DNA of 64,000 bases, taken from NCBI RefSeq assembly GCF_001612615.1, contig NZ_BDAU01000001.1, forward strand, positions 310,001 through 374,000, in the 5' to 3' direction. A model generated the notes under the pieces. That model was not told the DNA's origin. It did not search any database and saw only the letters and a list, made by a program, of their open reading frames with translations. Below are positions 1 to 10,490 of this stretch, piece after piece. Source of the stretch: Nocardia amikacinitolerans NBRC 108937 (GTDB taxonomy: Bacteria > Actinomycetota > Actinomycetes > Mycobacteriales > Mycobacteriaceae). A program made the position numbers and the translations under genes. The number at the start of each line of letters is the position of its first letter. The first letter of the stretch is position 1.

Positions 1-1
1 C

Positions 2-1558
2 AACATCAGCAACTGGTACCGGCTGTTCCTGCAGATTCCCGGCATGGAGTTCGCGATCGAGGGGTGGGAAGCCGCCCTCAACATCGAGAACCGCTACCAA
101 CGCCCCGCCACACCGAAACGCGGTCTGGCGAGGCTGCGGATGTACGCGCTGCGGGTGCGGGTCTTCGCGATCATCGGCGCGGGCTGGCTGCGGCTGCCGC
201 GCAGGCTGCGGGCGTTCTTCACCGAGCTGGCCGCCTTCACCGCCGACCTCGACCGCCGCCTCGACCCCGAAACACCGGAGCGCGAACGCGATCCGGAGGC
301 GCTGTTGCAGTGGATGGAGCGCTGCCTCGGCGAGCTGGTGCCCGCGTACTCGGTGCAGATCTTCAACGACTTCCTCGCCCAGCAGCTGTTCCACGTCGTC
401 GGACTGCTGCTCGAACGGCAGGGGCTCGACGAGACCGAGGCGATCACGCTGCGCAACGAATTGTTCTGCGGTGAGGAGGGCGTCGACAGCGTCGACCCGG
501 TGCGTTCGGCGCTCGCGTTGACCGCGACGATCCGCGACGATTCGGCACTGCGTGCGCTGTTCACCGGCCCGTTGGACGCGGCGACGGTGTGGAAGACGTT
601 GGCGCAGACGGAATTCGCGGCCTTCCGTGCGGCCTGCCTGCGTCATATCGCGCTGTTCGGCGATCGCACCGTCGACGAGCTCAAGCTCGAAACCGATCCG
701 CTCGGCGAGCATCCCGAACGTCTGGTGCCGATGCTGCGCAACTACCTGCGCGGCGGACAGAACATCGACGAGATGGCGGCGCGGGAGAAGGCGATCCGCC
801 GCGAAGCCGAGCGGACCGCGGCCGCGCTTTTCCGCGACAGCTTCGCCCGGCGCCTCGCCTTCCGCCTCGCGCTCGGCCGCGCCCGCGAGCACGTGAAGCA
901 GCGCGAGAACATGCGATTGGGCCGCAGCCGTTCCTTCGGCCTTGTCAAGCGGGTGTTCCGGGAGTTCGGCAAGCAGATGCACGGCGCGGGGCTGCTCGAC
1001 GATCCGCGCGACATCTTCTGGCTCACCTACGAGGAGATCGCGGCGCTGACCCGCGGGACCGCCGTCGACACCGACGCCGCCCGCACCGTCGCCACCCGCA
1101 AACGCGACCACGAGCGGTGGCGCGACACCGAACTCCCCACCCGGATCGTCACCACCGGCATCGCCGCGGCGAGCATCGACGACCCCGCCTTCGACGCCGC
1201 GAATTCGGCAGTCGACGCGACGGCGCAGACCGTGCTGCGCGGCATCGGTTGCGCGCCAGGGCGTGTCGAGGCGCCCGCGCTGGTGCTCGGTACCCCGGAT
1301 CCGGAGGTCGAGATCGACGGGCAGATCCTGGTCGCCTCGACCACCGACCCCGGCTGGGTCTTCCTGATGGTCGCCGCGGGCGGCCTGGTGAGCGAGAAGG
1401 GCAGCGTGCTCTCGCACACCGCCATCATCGGCCGCGAACTCGGCATCCCCACCGTCGTCGGCGTTCCCGGCGTCACCCGCCTCGTCGCGACCGGAGACCG
1501 CTTGGTGCTCGACGGACGCGCGGGCACCGCAACGATCGTGCGCGAGGACGAACAATGA
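2..1558 (+). CDS. PEP-utilising enzyme, rifampicin phosphotransferase-like (5' truncated)
   Basis: The reading frame is open from base 2, so the true start lies outside the window. The C-terminal ~100 residues form the swivelling phosphohistidine domain of PEP synthase, PPDK and rifampicin phosphotransferase: the segment GSVLSHTAIIGRELGIPTVV holds the phospho-acceptor His in the SHTAI motif, preceded by DPGWVFLMVAAGGLVSEKG. The long middle part, including GLLDDPRDIFWLTYEEI, matches the linker region of rifampicin-phosphotransferase-like proteins. The expected N-terminal ATP-grasp domain would be upstream. Such enzymes move phosphate from ATP through the His to a substrate (pyruvate, rifampicin or other). 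The stop overlaps the start of the next gene (ATGA), so it is translationally coupled to an alpha-oxoamine synthase. That makes a small-molecule or lipid phosphorylation role more likely than central metabolism (inference). Family call firm, substrate unknown. Confidence 0.85.
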   Translation, partial: NISNWYRLFLQIPGMEFAIEGWEAALNIENRYQRPATPKRGLARLRMYALRVRVFAIIGAGWLRLPRRLRAFFTELAAFTADLDRRLDPETPERERDPEALLQWMERCLGELVPAYSVQIFNDFLAQQLFHVVGLLLERQGLDETEAITLRNELFCGEEGVDSVDPVRSALALTATIRDDSALRALFTGPLDAATVWKTLAQTEFAAFRAACLRHIALFGDRTVDELKLETDPLGEHPERLVPMLRNYLRGGQNIDEMAAREKAIRREAERTAAALFRDSFARRLAFRLALGRAREHVKQRENMRLGRSRSFGLVKRVFREFGKQMHGAGLLDDPRDIFWLTYEEIAALTRGTAVDTDAARTVATRKRDHERWRDTELPTRIVTTGIAAASIDDPAFDAANSAVDATAQTVLRGIGCAPGRVEAPALVLGTPDPEVEIDGQILVASTTDPGWVFLMVAAGGLVSEKGSVLSHTAIIGRELGIPTVVGVPGVTRLVATGDRLVLDGRAGTATIVREDEQ

Positions 1559-2856
1559 GTGCATCACCAGCTACGACCGCCGGTCACGGCGAGAACTTCA
1601 GTCTCGAACACTATCTCGACCCGGCGGCGCACACCTTCGAACAGCGCTTCGAGGAATTCCGGCCGTACGTCACGAACGCCAGGGGCAGCGGTTTCGTGTT
1701 GCGCGAGATCACCGGCCCGGCCGGACCGGTCGTCCAGGTGCGCGACCCGGACGGCGGCGAGACCCGCGAGCTGATCATGCTCGGCTCCAACAACTATCTC
1801 GGGCTCGGCAGCGAGCCGGAGATCATCGAGGCCGCGGTCGCCGCGACCAGGGAGTTCGGCGTCGGCTGCGGCGGACCGCCGTTGCTCAACGGCACCACCT
1901 CGCTGCACCGGCGGCTGGAGGAGCGCCTCGCGGAGACCAAGGGCTGCGAATCCGCGATGGTGTTCTCCTCCGGCTACGCGGCGAACGTCGGCTGGGTGAC
2001 CGGTCTGCTGCGCAACGGCGACACGCTGCTCTACGACGAGCAGAGCCACGCCAGCCTCTACGACGGCATCCAGCTCGGTCGCGTCCGGTCGATGGCCTTC
2101 CAGCACAACGATCTGCGCCACTTGCGGCACCGCCTGATGCAGGTGCGCTGGCGCAATCCGGGCGCGAACATCGTGGTCGCGGTCGAGGGCGTCTACTCGA
2201 TGGACGGCGATATCGCCCCGCTGCCGGAGATCCGCGCGCTGTGCGATTCGTTCGGCGCGTGGCTTGCCATCGACGACGCGCACGGCACCGGCGTGCTCGG
2301 CGCGAAAGGCCACGGCACCGCCGAGCATTTCGGTCTCGGTGACGGGTCGGTGGAGCTGTACATGGGCACCTTCTCGAAGGTGTTCGCCACCACCGGCGGT
2401 TTCGTCGCAGGGTCCAAGGACCTGGTCGACACGCTGCGCTTCTTCGCGCGCTCGTACATGTTCTCGGCGTCGCTGTCGCCCGCGGTGGTCGCGGCGGTGC
2501 TCGCCTCGATCGATTTCATCGACGCCCATCCCGAGCGGGTCGCCCAATTGCACGACAACACCGCTTATTTCGCGCGGGAGCTGCGCCGGATGGGGTTCGC
2601 GGTGGATCCGCAGACGGCGATCATCCCGATTCTGGTGCCGCAGCGTCTGGCCGTCGCCGAGGTGGTCGCGGCACTGCACCGGGCGGGCGTGTTCGTCAAC
2701 GGCGTCGAATTCCCCGCGGTGCCACGGGAACAGCAGCGTTTGCGGGTGTCGATGATGGCCACCCTGACCCGCGATCAGCTCGACTTCGCGCTCGAACAGA
2801 TCTCGACCGTCGCGAGAAGCTTCGGTTTTCATCCAGAACAGGAGGGTGCGGCATGA
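1555..2856 (+). CDS. PLP-dependent alpha-oxoamine synthase (AONS/serine palmitoyltransferase-like)
   Basis: A 433-aa fold-type I PLP enzyme that condenses an amino acid with an acyl-CoA or acyl-ACP, with decarboxylation, to give an alpha-amino ketone. Visible motifs: SNNYLGLGSEPEI (79-91), LLNGTTSLHRRLE, DEQSHASLYDG (His165, PLP stacking), EGVYSMDGDIAPL, AIDDAHGTGVLG (Asp/His near 240-243) and GTFSKVFATTGG with the Schiff-base Lys275. Biotin-pathway AONS is about 390 aa; this protein has an extra ~40-residue N-terminus, as many non-biotin members do. The ATG at 1555 overlaps the upstream stop and the gene ends in another ATGA overlap at 2853. No bio genes are nearby, while a lipid kinase and an SDR follow, which argues for a sphingoid-like or amino-ketone product rather than biotin. 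Family certain, substrate inferred. Confidence 0.9.
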   Translation: MSASPATTAGHGENFSLEHYLDPAAHTFEQRFEEFRPYVTNARGSGFVLREITGPAGPVVQVRDPDGGETRELIMLGSNNYLGLGSEPEIIEAAVAATREFGVGCGGPPLLNGTTSLHRRLEERLAETKGCESAMVFSSGYAANVGWVTGLLRNGDTLLYDEQSHASLYDGIQLGRVRSMAFQHNDLRHLRHRLMQVRWRNPGANIVVAVEGVYSMDGDIAPLPEIRALCDSFGAWLAIDDAHGTGVLGAKGHGTAEHFGLGDGSVELYMGTFSKVFATTGGFVAGSKDLVDTLRFFARSYMFSASLSPAVVAAVLASIDFIDAHPERVAQLHDNTAYFARELRRMGFAVDPQTAIIPILVPQRLAVAEVVAALHRAGVFVNGVEFPAVPREQQRLRVSMMATLTRDQLDFALEQISTVARSFGFHPEQEGAA

Positions 2857-4253
2857 CCGGAACCGCGATCGCCGTGGGCGGCACCGCCGTCGAACGGCTG
2901 CTGGTGCACGCGGCACTGGCCGCGCCCAGCGCCGACGAGCGCGCCGAATCGGCCAAGCTGGCCCACGACGTCACCGATTGGGCCGAGTTCTTCGCGCTGG
3001 CGAAGCTGAACGCGACGGTGCCGCTGGTGCAGCGCAGGCTCGAGGCCGAGGGACTCTACGAGCTCGTACCGGACGCGGTCCGCGCCGAGTTCGCCGCCGT
3101 CACCGACCACATCGCCGCGGTCAACGAGCGCAGGCTGGCCGGGGCGCTGGAGTTGTTGCGCCGCTTCGACGAACACGGCGTGCGCTGCGTGGTGCTCAAG
3201 GGGATGCTGTTCTCCACCGAGATCTACGGCGACCCGCGCTACAAGCGGATGAACGACCTGGACATCCTGATCGAGCTGGATCAGGTCGACACCGCCATCG
3301 AGATCTACCGGGAGCTGGGCCTTTTCGCGACCTCCGAGCTGCTCGGCAAGGCGCCGAAGGTGCGGTCCGAGCGCTCGCACCATCTGCCCTCCTTCGTCTC
3401 GCGCGACGGCGCGTTGGTGGTCGGCACGCACTGGGGACTGATCACGCCGCTGGCTCCGTACACCATCGACTACGCCGCCATCTGGAACCGGGTGCGCCGC
3501 ATCGACTTCTACGGTGTGCCCGCATGGGCCATGGCGCACGAGGACAATCTGCACCACCTCGGCGTGCACCTGCCGTACTACAAGACCGGCGTGCGCGAAC
3601 TCGGCGATCTGTGGAACCTCGCCCGCTACGCCACCGATCTCGACTACGACCTGCTCGCGGGCGAGATCGCGAAGGCGGGCACCGAAAGCCTGATGTACCA
3701 CGCGCTTTCCCTGAGCCACCGGCTGGTGCCGAACCCGGCGTTCGCCGACCTCGTCGACCGGGTGCGGCCGCGGATCAACCGCTTCACCCGCTACGACACG
3801 GCCCGCAAGACCGCCGACATCCACGCGCTGCTGCGCAGCCGCTCCACCCACACCTCGCGCATCGAGAAGGCCTACACCGAGTTCAACATGACGGCGCAGG
3901 CGGACGAGAAGCGCGCCAGCTTCGGGCGGCTGTGGTCGGATCTGCTGCTGGTTCCCGCCGCCGAGGCGGAGCGGATGAGTTCGCTGCGCGAGCCGAAAGC
4001 GCTCTCGGCGCTCGGCGCGCGGGTGTCCGCCCCCTACCGGTTGACCCGGGTGTTCCAGCGCGATCTCGGCCGCTGGCTGTTCCCCGCGGCGCTGGCCAAG
4101 ACCGTCGTCGACCTCGGCGCGGCCTACGGCGCCGAGCTGGCGCAGCGCGCGGGTGCGCGGGCGGCCACCGCCCGGCCCGGGATCGACGAGTACGCGGCAG
4201 AGCTCGGGCTGACCCGCGCCGACCTGCAAGCCGTGCTGGACAGTCAGGAATGA
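2853..4253 (+). CDS. Uncharacterised nucleotidyltransferase (PF14907-type)
   Basis: A 466-aa protein whose central motif, VLKGMLFSTEIYGDPRYKRM followed by NDLDILIE, matches the 'uncharacterised nucleotidyltransferase' family (NTP_transf_5). The two aspartates of DLDILI are the probable metal ligands, and the GMLF turn precedes them as in the nucleotidyltransferase fold. The ~190-residue C-terminal part is helical with no domain I recognise. Known members occur in peptide and polysaccharide gene clusters, but their reactions are largely undefined. The ATG at 2853 overlaps the previous stop and has GGAGGG at 2841-2846. It ends in an overlap with the HAD gene. It may activate or cap a phosphorylated intermediate with a nucleotide (inference). 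Confidence 0.8.
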   Translation: MTGTAIAVGGTAVERLLVHAALAAPSADERAESAKLAHDVTDWAEFFALAKLNATVPLVQRRLEAEGLYELVPDAVRAEFAAVTDHIAAVNERRLAGALELLRRFDEHGVRCVVLKGMLFSTEIYGDPRYKRMNDLDILIELDQVDTAIEIYRELGLFATSELLGKAPKVRSERSHHLPSFVSRDGALVVGTHWGLITPLAPYTIDYAAIWNRVRRIDFYGVPAWAMAHEDNLHHLGVHLPYYKTGVRELGDLWNLARYATDLDYDLLAGEIAKAGTESLMYHALSLSHRLVPNPAFADLVDRVRPRINRFTRYDTARKTADIHALLRSRSTHTSRIEKAYTEFNMTAQADEKRASFGRLWSDLLLVPAAEAERMSSLREPKALSALGARVSAPYRLTRVFQRDLGRWLFPAALAKTVVDLGAAYGAELAQRAGARAATARPGIDEYAAELGLTRADLQAVLDSQE

Positions 4254-4987
4254 CCGCGGCGCACCGCACCGTGCTGTGGGACCTGGACGGCACTCTGGTA
4301 GGCCTGCGCAAGCGCGGCTTCAAGACCTTGATGCCGCTCACGGCGGCGCTGGCCTTTCGCGACCTGACGCCGCCGCACCGGTTCCTCCGGGTGCTCGCCG
4401 GGGTCCTTCCGGAGGTGCGCCGCAACGAAACCGACCGCACCAATACCGAATTCATGGTCGACCTGCTCGCGGATCGTCTGGACATCGGACGCGAGCGGGT
4501 GGACGAGCGGCTACGGCGGCTGGCCGAACACGATTTCGTCCGGCTGCGGCGCTGTTTCCCGGCGCTGCCCGAGGCCGTGTCGACGGTGCGCGATCTGCGC
4601 GACGCGGGCGTCCCGCAGATCGTCGCCACCAATCCGCTCTGGCCGCTGAGCACCGCGACCACCCGATTGCGCTGGGGCGGCCACGATCCCGGCGTCTTCG
4701 AGTTCATCACCAGCGGGGAGACCATGCGGCGGTCGAAGCCGCGCGTGGAGTTCTATCGCGAACTGCTGGACAGGCTCGGCCTCGCGGCGCGGGACTGCGT
4801 GATGATCGGCAACGACGCCGCCAACGACGCGCCCGCCGCCCGGATCGGTATCCCCGTCTTCCTGCTCGGCGTCGCGGAAACCGCTGTGCCGCAGGACTGT
4901 TCGCGAACCGGTCTGGTCACCACGGGAGATTGGACCCGGCTGCGCGTGTGGCTGGGCAACGAGGAGAAGTCATGCTCGTCATCTTGA
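4250..4987 (+). CDS. HAD-superfamily hydrolase
   Basis: A 245-aa HAD phosphatase. Motif I is WDLDGTL (Asp11 nucleophile, Asp13 acid/base), motif II the ATN of IVATNPLWP, motif III the Lys of RRSKPRVEFYRELL and motif IV MIGNDAANDAPAARIGIPV. All four catalytic motifs are present, so it should be active. It is longer than phosphoserine-phosphatase types and carries a helical cap between motifs I and II. The ATG at 4250 overlaps the previous stop, and the 3' end overlaps the lipid kinase by 16 nt. In this operon it could remove a phosphate put on by the PEP-utilising enzyme or the kinase (inference). Confidence 0.85.
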   Translation: MTAAHRTVLWDLDGTLVGLRKRGFKTLMPLTAALAFRDLTPPHRFLRVLAGVLPEVRRNETDRTNTEFMVDLLADRLDIGRERVDERLRRLAEHDFVRLRRCFPALPEAVSTVRDLRDAGVPQIVATNPLWPLSTATTRLRWGGHDPGVFEFITSGETMRRSKPRVEFYRELLDRLGLAARDCVMIGNDAANDAPAARIGIPVFLLGVAETAVPQDCSRTGLVTTGDWTRLRVWLGNEEKSCSSS

Positions 4988-5925
4988 ATCCGCAATCCAA
5001 CGCGGGGACCGCCCTGCGCCGCTGGCAGCCGGTGGAACGTGCGCTGCGGGAACGCCATCCGGACATGTCCGTCGAACTGCCCGCCGACGCCGACCAGGCC
5101 GTGAAGCTGGTGCAAGCCCATCTCGAAAGATCGGACGGCACAACACCGGAGGCGATCGTCGCGGCGGGCGGCGACGGCATGGTGAACCTGGTGCTCAACG
5201 CGATCATGGATACGGAGACCGATCGGCCGCGGCCCGGCGCGGAGGAGATCGCGCTCGGCGCCATCGGACTCGGCAGCTCCAACGACTTCCACAAGCCGGT
5301 CCCGCCCTCGGCCACCATCGAAGGCGTCGCGGTGCGGGTCGACGCGGCGCGGGCGGAGGCTGTCGACGTCGGCAAGGCGACGATGCTGCTGCCCGACGGC
5401 ACCCGCGCGGTGCGCTACTTCCTGCTCAACGCGAGCATGGGACTCGTCGCGGCGGGCAATGATTCGTTCAACAACGCGACCGGCGCGCTGGCCTGGCTGA
5501 AGTCGCGGAACGTGGAGGCCGCCATCGTCGCCACCGCGCTGCGCAATATCGCCACCCACCGCCCGCTGCGCCTCGAGGTGCGCGGCACCGACTGGTCGCA
5601 CACGGCGCCGATCACCAATATCGGGGTGCTCAAGAGCGTGCACTTCGCGGGCGGCATGTACTACGACACCCCCGTCACCCGGACCGACGGTCGGTTCGAC
5701 GTGAACATCTGGGCGGCGGCGGGACGACTGCGCGTCCTCGGCCTGATCGCCGGGCTGTACCGCGGCGCGTTCACCGGATCGCCGCTGGCGATCTGTCGTC
5801 GCGACACCACCGTGGAGCTGCGGCCCGAACGGCCCGTCCCGCTGGAGTTGGACGGCGAGATCACCGTGGTCGAATCCGCGCGCCTGGAAGTGCTGCCGCG
5901 AGTGCTGAAGGTGTGTGCGGCATGA
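4972..5925 (+). CDS. Diacylglycerol kinase/sphingosine kinase-like lipid kinase
   Basis: A 317-aa protein of the DAGK catalytic family (YegS/LCB5 type), which transfers phosphate from ATP to a hydroxyl on a lipid or long-chain base. It starts directly with the nucleotide-binding strand and NPQSNAGTALRRW. The glycine-rich AAGGDGMVNLVLNAIM motif is present, as is GLGSSNDFHKP, corresponding to the G(T/S)xNDF motif. The C-terminal beta-sandwich ends with ELDGEITVVES, as in YegS. The ATG at 4972 (in gaagtcATGctc) is chosen because it lies within the end of the HAD gene and begins right at the family fold. The stop overlaps the SDR start. The combination with an alpha-oxoamine synthase recalls sphingoid-base phosphorylation, but no substrate is proven. 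Confidence 0.85.
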   Translation: MLVILNPQSNAGTALRRWQPVERALRERHPDMSVELPADADQAVKLVQAHLERSDGTTPEAIVAAGGDGMVNLVLNAIMDTETDRPRPGAEEIALGAIGLGSSNDFHKPVPPSATIEGVAVRVDAARAEAVDVGKATMLLPDGTRAVRYFLLNASMGLVAAGNDSFNNATGALAWLKSRNVEAAIVATALRNIATHRPLRLEVRGTDWSHTAPITNIGVLKSVHFAGGMYYDTPVTRTDGRFDVNIWAAAGRLRVLGLIAGLYRGAFTGSPLAICRRDTTVELRPERPVPLELDGEITVVESARLEVLPRVLKVCAA

Positions 5926-6731
5926 GCAAAGTCGTTCTGATCACCGGCGCGGCCAACGGCATGGGCGCGGCGACGGTGCAGCACTTGGCGCGCGCGGGGT
6001 ACATCGTGGAGGGGTCCGATCTCGTCGCGGGTCCCACCCACGCGACAGTGGACGTCCGCGACGCCGAAGAGGTGCGCGCGTGGGTGAAGGAGGTGGTGGC
6101 GCGGCACGGTCGCATCGACGCCGTGGTCACCTTCGCCGCCTACGGCGTGGTCGGCTCGGTCGAGGAGACCGAGCCGGAGGAGGCCGCCGCGCTGTTGGAC
6201 ACCAACGTCCTCGGCACCCACCGGGTGGTGCGCGCGGTCCTGCCGATCATGCGCGCGCAGGGCGGCGGGCGGGTGATCGTGGTCAGCTCCGGCGCGGGCG
6301 CCATCGCCGAGCCCTACGGCGGCTGGTACTCGGCCACGAAGGCGGCGGTGGAGCGGATCGGCGAGGCGATGCGGATGGAGGCGGCCGGGTTCGGCATCGC
6401 GGTATCGGTGCTCGCGCCGGGGTGGACGGTTACTCCGATCATCGAGTCGGCCACGCGCGTGTCCGCGCCGCTGCCGGAGTACGACGCCGATCGACAGGCG
6501 GTGCTGGAACGGGTCAGCGGGTACTTGGCCGACGGCCAACCGGCCGCCGCGGTCGCCCGGAAAGTGCAGCACGTCCTGGAGACCCCGCGACCGCGCCAGA
6601 CCTATCTGTGCGGCAACGACGTTCGGCTGTCCTTCTGGACCCGCCGCCTGGTTCCGGGCCGGTTGTACGAGCGGCTGGTCCTCGACTACTACGGGCTTCG
6701 GCGGGGGCGGGTGAACCCGCGCAGGGTGTAG
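5922..6731 (+). CDS. SDR-family oxidoreductase
   Basis: A 269-aa classical short-chain dehydrogenase/reductase. The cofactor motif TGAANGMG (positions 8-15), the catalytic Ser in VIVVSSGAGA and the YSATK catalytic Tyr/Lys are all visible. The usual NNAG element reads TFAAYG, a degenerate version. The ATG at 5922 overlaps the previous stop (ATGA) and is preferred over an upstream ATG at 5913. As the last gene of the coupled operon it is a good candidate to reduce the ketone made by the alpha-oxoamine synthase, as 3-ketosphinganine reductase does (inference). NAD versus NADP preference cannot be read from this. Confidence 0.85.
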   Translation: MSKVVLITGAANGMGAATVQHLARAGYIVEGSDLVAGPTHATVDVRDAEEVRAWVKEVVARHGRIDAVVTFAAYGVVGSVEETEPEEAAALLDTNVLGTHRVVRAVLPIMRAQGGGRVIVVSSGAGAIAEPYGGWYSATKAAVERIGEAMRMEAAGFGIAVSVLAPGWTVTPIIESATRVSAPLPEYDADRQAVLERVSGYLADGQPAAAVARKVQHVLETPRPRQTYLCGNDVRLSFWTRRLVPGRLYERLVLDYYGLRRGRVNPRRV

Positions 6732-6805
6732 GTCTCCAGACGAGTACCTGCAACGGAAGGACACGGCGCGCCAATACGCCATCAACGCACAAGAGCACCT
6801 ACCCG

Positions 6806-6819
6806 GCAGGTGAACCTGC
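6806..6819. promoter_or_regulatory. Inverted repeat upstream of the AraC/VOC/UvrA-like genes
   Basis: GCAGGT-GA-ACCTGC has perfect 6-bp arms and lies 83 bp upstream of the AraC gene start. It is nested inside a wider GAGCA...TGCTC pair (6793-6797, 6817-6821), and a CACCT at 6796-6800 pairs with AGGTG at 6808-6812. This could be an operator for the adjacent regulator or a hairpin at the end of the preceding operon. No T-run follows, so a simple terminator is less likely. Confidence 0.35.
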
Positions 6820-6901
6820 TCAGGTCGTGCGCGTATGCGCGGGCTTGGTTCGGACGCCGCCGGTCGTGCGCGATCCGCGGTGACGTGGGACGATCGCGGA
6901 G

Positions 6902-7351
6902 GTGAGCAGCAATTCCGCCTCGGAGCCGCACCTGCGCGACCTCGCGCGGTTGCGTCGCGTCCGCGATCGCATCGACCGCGAGTACGCCAAACCGCTGGAC
7001 GTCGAGAAGCTCGCCCGTGACGCGCACATGTCGGCGGGGCACCTGAGCCGCCAGTTCAAGCTCGCCTACGGCGAGTCGCCGTACTCCTACCTGATGACGC
7101 GGCGCATCGAGCGCGCGATGGCGCTGCTGCGGCGCGGCGACCTCAGCGTCACCGAGGTCTGCTTCGCGGTCGGCTGCTCGTCGCTCGGCACCTTCAGCAC
7201 CCGGTTCACCGAGTTGGTCGGCATGCCGCCCAGCGTCTACCGGCGCGAAGCGGCGGACGCGACCGAGGGCATGCCGTCGTGCGTAGCGAAGCAGGTGACC
7301 AGACCGATCAGGAATAAAGAAGCGTCGGCCGGTCCGGCGCAATTAGCCTGA
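6902..7351 (+). CDS. AraC-family transcriptional regulator (DNA-binding domain only)
   Basis: A 149-aa protein made almost entirely of the ~100-residue AraC double helix-turn-helix domain: LDVEKLARDAHMSAGHLSRQ for the first HTH, then the signature SVTEVCFAVGCSSLGTFSTR and FTELVGMPPSVYRR. There is no N-terminal ligand domain. Short AraC proteins of this kind are often paired with a VOC gene in actinobacteria. The start is GTG at 6902. The VOC gene begins 5 bp after its stop, so they form an operon. It probably regulates itself and the two downstream genes. Confidence 0.9.
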   Translation: MSSNSASEPHLRDLARLRRVRDRIDREYAKPLDVEKLARDAHMSAGHLSRQFKLAYGESPYSYLMTRRIERAMALLRRGDLSVTEVCFAVGCSSLGTFSTRFTELVGMPPSVYRREAADATEGMPSCVAKQVTRPIRNKEASAGPAQLA

Positions 7352-7356
7352 TCAGC

Positions 7357-7767
7357 ATGGATATCAGCATTCTCGCGAGCTTCCTTCCGCAGAACGACCC
7401 GGACGCGGCGCTGGCCTTCTACCGAGACACGCTCGGCTTCGAGGTCCGCAACGACGTCGGATACAACGGGATGCGCTGGATCACCGTCGGCCCCGCCGAC
7501 CAGCCAGGCACGTCGATCGTCCTCTACCCCCCGCAGGCCTCCCCCGGCATCACCGACGAGGAACGCCGCACCATCGAGGAGATGATGGCCAAGGGCACCT
7601 ACGCCAGCGTGCTGCTGGCGTCCAAGGATGTCGACGGCGTCTTCGATCGGATCCAGGCCGGTGACGCCGAGGTTGTCCAGGAGCCGACCGACCAGCCGTA
7701 CGGCGTCCGCGACTGCGCCTTCCGCGATCCCGCTGGCAACATGGTCCGCATCCAGCAGGTGAGCTGA
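7357..7767 (+). CDS. VOC-family (glyoxalase/bleomycin-resistance fold) protein
   Basis: A 136-aa single vicinal-oxygen-chelate domain with the usual pseudo-repeat: ILASFLPQNDPDAALAFYRD at the start, GFEVRNDV after it, and a C-terminal half ending PYGVRDCAFRDPAGNMVRI, the hallmark RD(P)xGN motif. Members bind metal and open epoxides, isomerise thiol adducts or sequester drugs. Adjacent to an AraC regulator and a UvrA-like ATPase, a detoxification or resistance role is plausible, but the substrate is unknown. Confidence 0.9.
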   Translation: MDISILASFLPQNDPDAALAFYRDTLGFEVRNDVGYNGMRWITVGPADQPGTSIVLYPPQASPGITDEERRTIEEMMAKGTYASVLLASKDVDGVFDRIQAGDAEVVQEPTDQPYGVRDCAFRDPAGNMVRIQQVS

Positions 7768-7884
7768 CCACCCCACCCGCAGCGGTGGCCGCCGACCCGG
7801 TGGCCACCGTCGACAACCGCTCGCGTATCGCCAGGCGCGTCGAAGGAGACCGCGAAGACGGCCCGCGAATCAGAGGGAGAAACG

Positions 7885-10305
<2,421 letters not shown>

Positions 10306-10315
10306 CCCGCGACTT

Positions 10316-10355
10316 TCCGGTGGCGCTTCAGCAATTTCGCCTCGGCGCCACCGGA
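10316..10355 (+). terminator. Hairpin terminator after the UvrA-like gene
   Basis: Perfect 11-bp arms (TCCGGTGGCGC at 10316-10326 and its complement at 10345-10355) enclose an 18-nt loop, 11 bases after the stop codon. There is only a TT after the stem, typical of GC-rich actinobacterial terminators. Confidence 0.7.
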
Positions 10356-10392
10356 TTCACACAGCACGTAACTGAATAGTTGCTGATATCTA

Positions 10393-10420
10393 GCTCGAGG
10401 CGATGATTTCCGCCTCGAGC
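10393..10420. repeat. Second inverted repeat, upstream of the arylsulfatase
   Basis: GCTCGAGGCG (10393-10402) and CGCCTCGAGC (10411-10420) are perfect 10-bp arms around an 8-nt A/T-rich loop (atgatttc). It starts 37 bp beyond the terminator stem and ends 70 bp before the sulfatase start. It may be an operator, a 5'-leader hairpin or a second terminator. The AT-rich stretch just before it (taactgaatagttgctgatatc) could carry the sulfatase promoter. Confidence 0.4.
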
Positions 10421-10490
10421 GAGGCATTCGGCGGGATATCCTCCCATCAGCACGTCGACAGCAATCTTCCAACCACGATCGGGGTGCTCG

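Noticed and set aside
7798-7809. 12-bp perfect palindrome CGGTGGCCACCG between the VOC and UvrA-like genes
   Set aside because: It is fully GC-rich with no loop and no AT context; in DNA this rich in GC it can arise by chance, so it was not called as an operator.
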